Origin: Jannaschia sp. W003
GTDB lineage: Bacteria; Pseudomonadota; Alphaproteobacteria; Rhodobacterales; Rhodobacteraceae
Direction: 5' to 3'
Assembly: GCF_025144335.1 (NCBI RefSeq)
Contig: NZ_CP083539.1
Location: 118,501 to 182,500, forward strand
Length of the DNA stretch: 64,000 nucleotides
The notes below the pieces were generated by a model. It was not told the DNA's origin, made no database searches, and saw only the letters and a program-made list of their open reading frames with translations. Each line of letters starts with the position of its first letter. The first letter of the stretch is position 1. The position numbers were made by a program, and so were the translations under genes. Shown piece after piece: positions 8,998-16,958 of the stretch.

Positions 8998-10589
8998 CGC
9001 TCGAGGCCGCGGCGCGGAGCCGCTACGACCTCCTGGTGCTGGGCGCCGGCGCGGCGGGCTGCACACTGGCGGACGCCGCGGCGCGCGCTGGTCTCCGCGT
9101 CCTCCTCGCGGAACGGGGCGGCGCCCTGCCCTCCCCCGCGCCCGTCACCTCGGACATCCCCGACGGCGTGCCCCACGACGCCGACGCGCGCACCGTGCGC
9201 CAGGGTCTCGGGGGAACGCTGGGGCTCTGGGGCGGGCGCTGCATCCCGCTGGAGCCCGACGACCTGCGCGACCGGCCCGGGCGCCTCGGCGGCTGGCCGA
9301 TCGCGGCCGACGACTATGCCGCCTGGATCGGCGCGGCCTCCGCGTGGCTGGGCGCGACCCCCCGCTTCGACGCCCCCCACCCGGCGGGCTGGCCCCGCGA
9401 CCCGGAGGGCGCGATCCACCTCGACCGGGTCGAGCGCTTGGTCGGCACCGATCTCGACCCCGGGCTGCGGCGACGGCTCCTGCACGGCGCGGACGGCCCC
9501 AACCTGCTGCTCGGGGCCCAGGGCGTGGGGCTCGACTGGAGCGAGGCGGGGGACGCGGTCCGCGCGGTGCGCCTGCGTCCCGCCGCAGGCGGGGGCGGCA
9601 CGCGCGCCGTCGGGGCGGAGGCGGTGGCGCTGGCCTGCGGCGGGCTGCAGGTCGCCCGCCTCCTGCTCTTGGAGGCCCGCGCCGCGCCCGGCCGGTTCGC
9701 GGGATCGGCCTGGCTCGGGCGGGGCTACGCGGGGCACCTGACCGGCTCCGTCGCGACGGTCCGCCCCCGCGACCCGGCCGCGGCCGCGGCGTTCCGCTAC
9801 CACCGCGCGGGCGGCCCCGACCCCCAGCGGCGGCGCCTCCTTCTGCTCGCCGAGCACGGCACCGACGTGGCCTTCTGGCTGCGCAACCTGCCGCTCGAAG
9901 ACCCCGGCCACCGCTCCGGGGAGCTGTCGGCCAAGGCGCTGGTCCGCTGCAGCCGCCGCGGCGGCGGCGCGGCGGCGGAGCATCTGCGCAACCTTGCCGC
10001 CGATCCCGCCGGCGGGCTTCGCGGCATCGGCTCGGCGCTGCGCACCCGCACCCTGCGCGCCCGCCACGCCGAGCGGCTGGCCGTGCGCCCCGGCGCCGCC
10101 TACCGCCTCGTCTACCACGCCGAGCACCTGCCCGACCGCGACAGCCACGTCCGGCTGGCCGACCGCCTGGCCGAGGACGGGCTGCCCGCGCTGCACGTCG
10201 CCTTCCGCTACGGGCGCGCCACGATCGACGGCCTCGTGGACGCGCACCTGCGCGTGGCGCCGTTCCTCGAGCGGGACGGGTTCGCCGCCGTGGAGATGCC
10301 CCGGAGCCGCGACGCGCTTGCTGAATCGATCCGCGGGCAGGCGCGCGACGGCTACCACCAGATCGGCCTGACCCGGATGGCGCGCGACCCCTCGATGGGC
10401 GTGGTCGATGGCGACGGGCGCGTGTTCGGCACCCGCAACCTCCACGTCGCCTCGGCCAGCACCTTCCCGACCGCGAGCCAGGCCAACCCGACGCTGACGA
10501 TCGTGGCGCTGGCGCTGCGCATGGCGGCGCACCTCGCCGGGGCGCGCGCGCGCGCGCGCGCCCCGGCCTCCGGGCGGGCGGCACGGTGA
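8985..10589 (+). CDS. GMC-family FAD oxidoreductase (first of three)
   Basis: 534 residues from ATG 8985; ATG 8967 in the same frame is an alternative. The FAD-binding motif VLGAGAAGCTLADAAARAG is near the N-terminus, a GGTLGLWGGR segment follows, and the GMC C-terminal domain ends with HQIGLTRM, a GVVDGDGRVFGTRNLHVAS block and ANPTLTIVALALRMA. Family enzymes oxidise alcohols, often sugars or polyols. Unlike the other two GMC genes here it has no small Tat-signal partner; it lies between a glycosyltransferase and the O-antigen-ligase-like gene, overlapping both. The 3' end contains an uninterrupted run of about ten GC dinucleotides coding alternating Ala and Arg. Confidence 0.82.
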   Translation: MGRVTLEAAARSRYDLLVLGAGAAGCTLADAAARAGLRVLLAERGGALPSPAPVTSDIPDGVPHDADARTVRQGLGGTLGLWGGRCIPLEPDDLRDRPGRLGGWPIAADDYAAWIGAASAWLGATPRFDAPHPAGWPRDPEGAIHLDRVERLVGTDLDPGLRRRLLHGADGPNLLLGAQGVGLDWSEAGDAVRAVRLRPAAGGGGTRAVGAEAVALACGGLQVARLLLLEARAAPGRFAGSAWLGRGYAGHLTGSVATVRPRDPAAAAAFRYHRAGGPDPQRRRLLLLAEHGTDVAFWLRNLPLEDPGHRSGELSAKALVRCSRRGGGAAAEHLRNLAADPAGGLRGIGSALRTRTLRARHAERLAVRPGAAYRLVYHAEHLPDRDSHVRLADRLAEDGLPALHVAFRYGRATIDGLVDAHLRVAPFLERDGFAAVEMPRSRDALAESIRGQARDGYHQIGLTRMARDPSMGVVDGDGRVFGTRNLHVASASTFPTASQANPTLTIVALALRMAAHLAGARARARAPASGRAAR

Positions 10590-11899
10590 CCTTCGCCGCC
10601 CCCGCCCCCCCCGCCGCCCGGCGCATCTTCGGCCTCCGGATCGACGAGACCCGGCGCGACCACATCCTCGTGACGCTCTGGTTCCTGGTGACCTTCAAGC
10701 AGTTCCCCGGCGACGAGCTGATCCTCTACCCGATGGCGCTGTGGTTCTTCTGGTCGTTCGTGCGCGACATGCCCGCGCTGATCGATCTCGTGGCGCGATC
10801 CTGGGTGCTGTGGCTGTTTCCGATCTGGTGGATGCTGTCGCTGAGCTGGGGCACCGAGACCGCGCTGATCTTCAAGTCCGGGCTGCAGATGATCCTCACC
10901 ACGATCATCTGCTACTGCATCGCGCTGCGGCTCACGGCGCGGCACATCATGATCTCGATCCTGATCGCGGCCAGCTTCTACGCGGTGGCCAGCGTGGTCG
11001 ACATCGCGCAGGGCGGGGTCGCGGCGCGCGGGGCCTTCCTCAGCAAGAACGCCTTCGGCATGGCGATGGTGATGCTGTGGATCGCCGCCATCTGCACGTT
11101 GCTCGACGGCGGCATCGGCCGCACGGGGCCGGCGCGCCTCCTGCGCCCGCTGGCCCTGCCGACGGCCCTGCTGGCCGCGGTGCTGATCCAGGTCTCCAAC
11201 AGCCTCACGGCCGTGCTGCTGGCCGCGGGGTCGCTGGTGCTGATCATCGGGTTGCGGCTCGTCACGGCGCTGTCGGGCGCGGCGCTGGTGGCCGCGGCGA
11301 CCTTCGCGCTGGCCGCCCTGACGACCGCGACCGCATACGGCACCTTCGCAATGCTGGAGTTCGACCCGATCACCCCGGTGCTCGAGGCCTTCGGCAAGGA
11401 CGCCACGCTGACGGGCCGGACGGTGCTGTGGGACTACGCCGCGGTCGAGATCGAGAAGGACCCCTGGCTGGGCAAGGGGGCAGGCGGCTTCTGGACGCCG
11501 CGCGACGGGCTGTCCACCGCCCACCGCATCTACGTGGAGTTCCACAAGGCTCCCTGGGCGACCTTCTCGTTCCACAACTCCTACTACGAGGTGGCGGTGC
11601 ACCAGGGACTGATCGGCGTGGGCCTCATGGTGCTGGCGACCGCGTGGTGCGTCTGGCGCACGGTCCTGCAGGCGTTCCGCACCCGCAGGATGCCGAGCAT
11701 CTTCTTCCTGTGCTTCGCGATGGTGACGCTGGCGCGCAGCCTGTCCGAGCCCGGTCTGATGATGCCGTTCTCGCTCCTGTCGATGCTGCTGATCGTCGGG
11801 GCCCTGCTCAGCCTGCCGATCGCCGCGCCCGGTGCGCGGGCGCGCGGGCCCGCCCGGCCCCTGCTGCTGGTCGACCCGATCGAAGAGCCCGGGCGCTGA
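10586..11899 (+). CDS. O-antigen ligase / Wzy-type polymerase family membrane protein
   Basis: 437 residues with about 10-12 membrane segments. It shows the Wzy_C/O-antigen-ligase signature: SKNAFG before a membrane helix, a large periplasmic loop containing TGRTVLW and GKGAGGFW, and the HNSYYEV motif. In EPS clusters this family (ExoQ-like) polymerises the repeat units on the periplasmic face. The GTG start overlaps the upstream stop as GTGA. It is the last gene of the sulfotransferase operon. Polymerase versus ligase cannot be separated by sequence, but the cluster has no lipid-A-core genes, which favours polymerase. Confidence 0.82.
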   Translation: MTFAAPAPPAARRIFGLRIDETRRDHILVTLWFLVTFKQFPGDELILYPMALWFFWSFVRDMPALIDLVARSWVLWLFPIWWMLSLSWGTETALIFKSGLQMILTTIICYCIALRLTARHIMISILIAASFYAVASVVDIAQGGVAARGAFLSKNAFGMAMVMLWIAAICTLLDGGIGRTGPARLLRPLALPTALLAAVLIQVSNSLTAVLLAAGSLVLIIGLRLVTALSGAALVAAATFALAALTTATAYGTFAMLEFDPITPVLEAFGKDATLTGRTVLWDYAAVEIEKDPWLGKGAGGFWTPRDGLSTAHRIYVEFHKAPWATFSFHNSYYEVAVHQGLIGVGLMVLATAWCVWRTVLQAFRTRRMPSIFFLCFAMVTLARSLSEPGLMMPFSLLSMLLIVGALLSLPIAAPGARARGPARPLLLVDPIEEPGR

Positions 11900-12376
11900 G
11901 ATCCGGCGGCGCCAGTGCCCCTGCAGATCGCCGGAACGGGCATCGCGGAGGGTCCGGACAAAACGACGCAGCGGCCCGTTGAACTCGCAGATTTCCCCCT
12001 AAGTCTGGCGAGGGACAGGGAAGAAGTACTTGAGGGGAATGGTTTATCCCGGCGGATTCCTACCCGGCATTTGGTTCCGCCGCCACCCCCGAATCGTCCC
12101 GAGGCCGACCGTGTCGGCCGATTCTCTCCCAGACCGGCGGCCCGGCCGGGCAGGAACCTGCGCGGATGCGGTTCCCCCCTGGGCGATCCGGAGCCCTCTC
12201 CTTGAATCGCCCGTGAGCGAGCTTGATTAGGCGGACCGACACGGCCGCCCCCCCAGGGCCATTCAAACAGAGCGGATGAAATCGATGACAAGCTTGCGGA
12301 CCTTCACGCCCCCTGCCGAGGCTTCGAGCCCGGCCCTTCCGTGCCTCCGGGCAGCCGAACGTGCGGGGTGCACGTC
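11900..12376. promoter_or_regulatory. 477-base intergenic region upstream of the multi-CBM glycosidase
   Basis: No supportable gene was found. The short frames are proline/arginine-rich shadows. The 11990-12060 part is less GC-rich and carries a copy of the recurring motif plus AAGTACTTGAGGGG, so the promoter of the downstream gene is probably here, leaving a long 5' leader. Confidence 0.45.
11992..12007 (+). promoter_or_regulatory. Copy of recurring EPS-cluster motif (TTTCCCCCTAAGTCTG)
   Basis: A divergent copy of yTTaCCCTwasGTca, about 370 bases upstream of the glycosidase start and reading toward it. Confidence 0.3.
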
Positions 12377-15300
12377 ATGACCGGCACCAAGGAACTCGGC
12401 ACGGTGCGGACCTCGGTCTTCGCCCCCTACAGCGAATGGACGGTCGCGAACCCGACCATCGACGGCAACGCCTTCGACCTCGAGGCGACCGTGACCTTCG
12501 TCCAGGCCGGGACCGGCCGGACGATCGAGACGGGCATGTTCTACACCGGCTCCGACTACGCGTTCCGCTTCACCGCCCCGGACGACGGTGACTGGACGTT
12601 CTCCACCGTGTCCGAGGACGCCGACCTCGACGGCCTCTCGGGCACCGTGCAGGTCGCCAGGGACGCGGACGCGAAGGGCTTCGTGGTCGCGGCGGGCGAC
12701 AAGTTCGCGCAGCAGAACGGCGACGGCTCGCTGACGGCGCTTCTGCCCAACTACGCGATGATCGACCCCGACCTGAGCGCCTACGCCGACGATCCCTCGA
12801 AGATCGACGGCCTGATCGACACCTTCATCGACGGGCACGGCTTCACCGGGTTCCACATCCCGAACATCGGCGGGCAGTTCTTCGACATCGACAACACGAA
12901 GGGCGATGCGGGCAGCGCCATAGGCTCGAACGCCTTCAATCCGGACCCCGAGTCGTTCGCCGCGCTCGAGCAGATCATCACCGCCACCCACGCGGCGGGC
13001 GGGACCGTGCACTTCTGGCCCTGGGGCGACTCGGCCCGCGGGCAGACGCCGGACGAACTGCCAGGCGGTGAGAACGGCGAGGTCCACCACCGCTTCCTCG
13101 AGTACCTCGCCGACCGGCTGGCCCCCCTGCCCGGCTGGACCATGGGCTACGGCTTCGACAACGACGAGTGGACCAGCCCGGCCCAGGCGGCGGAGCGGAC
13201 CGCCTTCTTCGACGCGCAGACCGGCTACGATCACCTGCTGACGGTGCGCGCGGTCGGCCCGAACTCCGGGCTGAACCACAGCGGCTCGGTAGGATGGGCG
13301 AAGGGCCAGGACTTCGCGGACTTCGAGCACCACTCGCCCGAGTACGAGACCTACGTCGCGGCCCTCGAGGCGGCCGGGGGCAAGCCCGTGCTGAGCGGGG
13401 ACCGCTTCCGGATCCGCGACCAGGGCCGCTCCAAGGACTACACCGCCGAGCAGACGGTGGACGGCCTGTGGGACGCGACCATGGCCGGCGGCGTCGCCAA
13501 CATCTGGGGCAACCTGATCCGGGCCGACGGGACGCAGTCGCCCACGGGCAACTTCGGCTCGTTCGCCTATCCCAAGGACACCGCGGCGCAGATCGACACC
13601 TGGAACGAGTTCACCGTGGGCCAGGGCCGCTTCGAGCTCGACATGGAGCGCGCCAACGAACTGACCGGCGGCGCCGGCAAGGGCCAGTACGCCCTGCGGA
13701 GCGACGCGGCCGACAGCGTGATCGTCTACGCCGAGGACACGGCCTCCGTGCAGCTGAACCTCTCGCGCCTCGCGTCCGATCCGGACTGGGGCGACGCGGC
13801 CGAGATCGTCGCGGTCGACACCGAGGAGGCCTACGCCGAGATCTCGCTGGGCACGGTCTCGCTGTCGAACCAGACGGTCAGGCTCGGCTCGACGAGCGAC
13901 TGGGCGCTCTACCTGCGGCCCGCGGACGGGTCCGCTCCCGCCCCTGCCCCCGCTCCCGTGCCTGCGCCCGTGGACGAACCTGCCGTCGTGCCGGATGAAC
14001 CTGCCGTCGAGCCGGACGCCGCGCCCGACTCGGGGTCCGACACCGGGTCCGGCCAGACGCCGGCGGACGGATCCGCCGACTTCGCGACCCTCTACGAGGT
14101 CGAGGACTTCTCGCTCGAGAACTACAGCGTGGAGCGCCAGCGGGATGCGTCCGGCGATGCGGTCGTGCGCCTCGACTCGAAGTCGGTGGGCGTGGCGGAG
14201 GCGAGCTTCGCCTTCGACGGCGCCACCGGTACCTACGACGTCGAGGTCTGCTATCTCGACGAGAGCGACGGGCAGGGCACCGTCTCGCTGGTGGTCGGCG
14301 GCTCGACCCTGGAGACGTGGACCCTCGACGCGGACACCGACGGCCTCCGGACCGTCACGCTGAGCGACGTGGAGATCGCCGCGGGCGAGACCGTCGCGCT
14401 CGTCGGCACGAGCGACCGCGGCGAGCGCGCGCGCCTCGATCACCTGATGATCGAGTCGAGCACAGCGTCCACGGAAGGTCTCGCGGCCGAGGAGCCGGCC
14501 CCCGAGCCCGAACCGCAGCCTGAGCCGCAACCCGAGCCCACGCCCGAGCCAGCCCCCGAGCCCGCACCTGCGCCTGCACCGGAAGAAGAGGTTTCCGCAC
14601 CTGCGCCTTCGGGCGGCACGGAGGTGCTGGCGAGCTCGGTCCTGCGCCTCGAGGCCGAGGACCTCGTGCTCGAGAACTACGCGGCGGACAGCAAGTCCGC
14701 GGCGTCGGGCGGCGCGGTCGCCAAGCTGGTCGACAAGGGCGTCGGCGTGGCGCGCGCCTCGACCACCTTCGAGGGCGGCAGCGGCAGCTACGACGTGAGC
14801 CTGACCTACTTCGACGAGAACGACGGGCAGGGCGAGGTCTCGGTGCTGGTCGACGGCGCGGCCGTGGGCAGCTGGGCGCTGGACCGCGACGACAACGCGC
14901 TGCACACGGTGACGCTGGAGGGCGTCGCGCTCGAGCGCGGGCAGACCGTGACGATCGAGGGCCGGAGCGACGCCGGCGAGCGCGCCCGCGTGGACGCGAT
15001 CGAGATCGCCACCGCCAACGGTGCGCCAGCGCCGGAGCCCGCGCCGGAACCGGAGCCGCAGCCGGAACCGGAGCCGCAGCAGAAGCCGGCCCCCGAGCCG
15101 GAGCCGCAGCCCGAGCCGACCCTCGTGCAGGATCCGGCCCCGGAGCCCGAGCCCGCTCCCGTGCCGGAGAAGGAGGTTTCCGAGCCCGCGCCCTCGAACG
15201 GTGCGGCGGCCCCGGAGTTCTCCGTGCTGCGCCTTGAGGCCGAGGACATGGTCCTCGAGAACTACGCGACCGACCGCATCCGTTCGGCGTCGGGCGGCGA

Positions 15301-15628
15301 GGTGGCGCGGCTGGTGGACAAGTCCATCGGCACCGCCTCCGCGTCCACGACGTTCGACGGACCGGAGGGCGTCTACGACCTGGAGCTCGGCTGGTTCGAC
15401 GAGCGGGACGGAAGCGGCGACATGTTCATCTTCGTGGGTGAGCAGCAGATCGGGGGTTGGGCGCTGGACGCCGACAACGAGGCAATCGCGACCGGCGTCG
15501 TCGAGGACGTCCGGCTCCGGCCCGGCGACCGGATCGAGATCGTCGGGAACAGCGACGCGGGCGAGCGTGCCCGGGTCGACTACCTCGAGATCGCCACCGT
15601 CGACACCGCGGACGCGGTCTTCGCCTGA
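12377..15628 (+). CDS. DUF5060/TIM-barrel-like glycosidase with three CBM-like modules
   Basis: 1083 residues from ATG 12377, preceded by GGGGTG; a GTG at 12341 in frame is possible. An N-terminal beta domain (to about residue 85, with TGSDYAFRFTAPDDGDWTF) resembles DUF5060. A ~400-residue catalytic part follows, with GYGFDNDEW and the Trp-rich FWPWGD as candidate active-site regions. Then come three ~130-residue modules at about 570-700, 752-882 and 947-1080, each opening with LEAEDxxLENY and ending GERARxDxLEI, which look like CBM6/35 carbohydrate-binding domains. They are joined by long Pro-Glu linkers. No N-terminal signal peptide or RTX repeats can be seen, so the export route is unclear. 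Likely role: attack or remodelling of the cluster's own polysaccharide. Confidence 0.7.
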   Translation: MTGTKELGTVRTSVFAPYSEWTVANPTIDGNAFDLEATVTFVQAGTGRTIETGMFYTGSDYAFRFTAPDDGDWTFSTVSEDADLDGLSGTVQVARDADAKGFVVAAGDKFAQQNGDGSLTALLPNYAMIDPDLSAYADDPSKIDGLIDTFIDGHGFTGFHIPNIGGQFFDIDNTKGDAGSAIGSNAFNPDPESFAALEQIITATHAAGGTVHFWPWGDSARGQTPDELPGGENGEVHHRFLEYLADRLAPLPGWTMGYGFDNDEWTSPAQAAERTAFFDAQTGYDHLLTVRAVGPNSGLNHSGSVGWAKGQDFADFEHHSPEYETYVAALEAAGGKPVLSGDRFRIRDQGRSKDYTAEQTVDGLWDATMAGGVANIWGNLIRADGTQSPTGNFGSFAYPKDTAAQIDTWNEFTVGQGRFELDMERANELTGGAGKGQYALRSDAADSVIVYAEDTASVQLNLSRLASDPDWGDAAEIVAVDTEEAYAEISLGTVSLSNQTVRLGSTSDWALYLRPADGSAPAPAPAPVPAPVDEPAVVPDEPAVEPDAAPDSGSDTGSGQTPADGSADFATLYEVEDFSLENYSVERQRDASGDAVVRLDSKSVGVAEASFAFDGATGTYDVEVCYLDESDGQGTVSLVVGGSTLETWTLDADTDGLRTVTLSDVEIAAGETVALVGTSDRGERARLDHLMIESSTASTEGLAAEEPAPEPEPQPEPQPEPTPEPAPEPAPAPAPEEEVSAPAPSGGTEVLASSVLRLEAEDLVLENYAADSKSAASGGAVAKLVDKGVGVARASTTFEGGSGSYDVSLTYFDENDGQGEVSVLVDGAAVGSWALDRDDNALHTVTLEGVALERGQTVTIEGRSDAGERARVDAIEIATANGAPAPEPAPEPEPQPEPEPQQKPAPEPEPQPEPTLVQDPAPEPEPAPVPEKEVSEPAPSNGAAAPEFSVLRLEAEDMVLENYATDRIRSASGGEVARLVDKSIGTASASTTFDGPEGVYDLELGWFDERDGSGDMFIFVGEQQIGGWALDADNEAIATGVVEDVRLRPGDRIEIVGNSDAGERARVDYLEIATVDTADAVFA

Positions 15629-15652
15629 AGCCGCACCGCTCCGATCGACCCC

Positions 15653-15681
15653 GCACGCCCCGGCCCCGCGCCGGGGCGTGC
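15653..15681. terminator. Hairpin between convergent genes
   Basis: A perfect 12-bp stem (GCACGCCCCGGC / GCCGGGGCGTGC) with a 5-base loop lies between two convergent genes. No T-run follows on either strand, so termination is inferred from position and strength only. Confidence 0.55.
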
Positions 15682-15703
15682 GCACGACGAAGCCTGTCGC
15701 CTC

Positions 15704-16705
15704 CTACGAGGCCTCCGGCACCGGCTCGCGCGGCGAGGCCGTCGGCGGCGCCGGCCGGAACAGGTAGACCAGCCCTCCGAACGCGCCGACCAGCAGGACC
15801 AGCCCGAACTCGAGCCATGCGAAGGCGAGCGCGTCGCTCTCGGCGACCCCGGCGACGCCCAGCAGGAACACGAACGCCGTCTCGCGCAGGCCGATGCCGT
15901 TGATGCTGATCGGCAGCATCATCACGAAGATCGCCAGCGGGATGATCGCGTAGAAGGTGGCGTAGGGCACCTCCAGCGACAGCGCGCGCGACAGCATCCA
16001 GTAGAACGTCACCACGTTGACCTGCAGCAGCAGCGAGCACAGCGCCGCCCTCGCGAACGCCCCGTGGGCCCCGCGATAGACGCGCAGGGCGTCGGCGACC
16101 TTGCCGGCCATCCGGGCGAGCGCCGAGGGCACCCAGCCCGGCACGCCGCCGCGCCGCCCGAACAGCAGCCCCGCCAGGATCAGCAGCGCCGCCGCGGTCC
16201 CGATCGACAGGGGCAGCAGCACGCCCGACAGCCCCGGGATCGTGCTGCCCAGCACGGCCAGCGCGGCGAAGGCGAACACGGCCAGGGCCAGCAGGCCGAG
16301 CAGCCGGTCCACGAAGAGCGACATCAGCGCGAACCCCGAAGACGCGCCCACGCGCCACGCGTCGTGGGCGCGCAGCGCGTCGCCGCCGATCACCGAGGGC
16401 ATGAACTGGCGCACGAACAGCGACGAGAGCGTGGACACGACGAGGAAGGGATAGCCCGGCCGCACGCCGCCCGCCGCCAGAAGGATGCGCCAGCGCAGCG
16501 CGATGATGGAGGCCCCGAGGATCTGGGCGGCGAAGGCCAGCGCGAACCAGCCCGGCTCGGTCTCCGAAAGCGCCGCCAGGACCGGCGCGAGGTCGGTGCG
16601 CCACACGATCCAGGCGAAGAGCCCCGCCGAGACCGCGAACTTGAGCCAGAACCCCGGCCCCCATCCGCGCCGCCGCCCGGCGCGCGCCGGTGGTGCCTCG
16701 TCCAT
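15704..16705 (-). CDS. UPF0104 / YbhN-like integral membrane protein (lysylphosphatidylglycerol synthase TM-region family)
   Basis: 333 residues from ATG 16705. About eight membrane segments are visible. The family hallmark PISINGIGLRETAFVFLLG is near residue 280, and RWRILLAAGG lies in the first third. Members include the flippase part of MprF and many YbhN-like proteins found beside glycosyltransferases; they are thought to move lipids or lipid-linked sugars. The gene stands alone, with a stem-loop terminator downstream and a divergent acyltransferase upstream. Its substrate is unknown; its place in this cluster suggests handling of a lipid carrier. Confidence 0.75.
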   Translation of the reverse strand: MDEAPPARAGRRRGWGPGFWLKFAVSAGLFAWIVWRTDLAPVLAALSETEPGWFALAFAAQILGASIIALRWRILLAAGGVRPGYPFLVVSTLSSLFVRQFMPSVIGGDALRAHDAWRVGASSGFALMSLFVDRLLGLLALAVFAFAALAVLGSTIPGLSGVLLPLSIGTAAALLILAGLLFGRRGGVPGWVPSALARMAGKVADALRVYRGAHGAFARAALCSLLLQVNVVTFYWMLSRALSLEVPYATFYAIIPLAIFVMMLPISINGIGLRETAFVFLLGVAGVAESDALAFAWLEFGLVLLVGAFGGLVYLFRPAPPTASPREPVPEAS

Positions 16706-16958
16706 CCTGAATTCCGATCCTCGAATGCCCCCGCAGGCTAGCGGAGACGCCTCCGTTCTCCAAGCGCCGCTGCGGCAATCGCTTGACAGGAGGGCGCGAC
16801 GTGGGTGCAGATTTACCATGGGTCAACGTGGCTCGCCCGATCCGAGCCCGATCGCAGGACGTCGACATCGAGACCAGCGCGTTCCTCCCTGCCCGAGCCC
16901 CGCTCGCGCGCCGCCCCCGGCGGCCCCTCCCGGTCCGCCGGCGCCGCGGGACGGGGCC

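Noticed and set aside
12263-15685. Long antisense frame opposite the multi-CBM glycosidase
   Set aside because: Arg/Gly/Val-rich with no domain; mirror image of a well-supported gene with clear modules on the plus strand.
16811-16825. TTTACCATGGGTCA as another copy of the EPS motif or a CtrA site
   Set aside because: It matches the EPS motif poorly (centre differs) and only half of a CtrA site (TTAACCAT). It is in a divergent gap, so it was noted but not counted.
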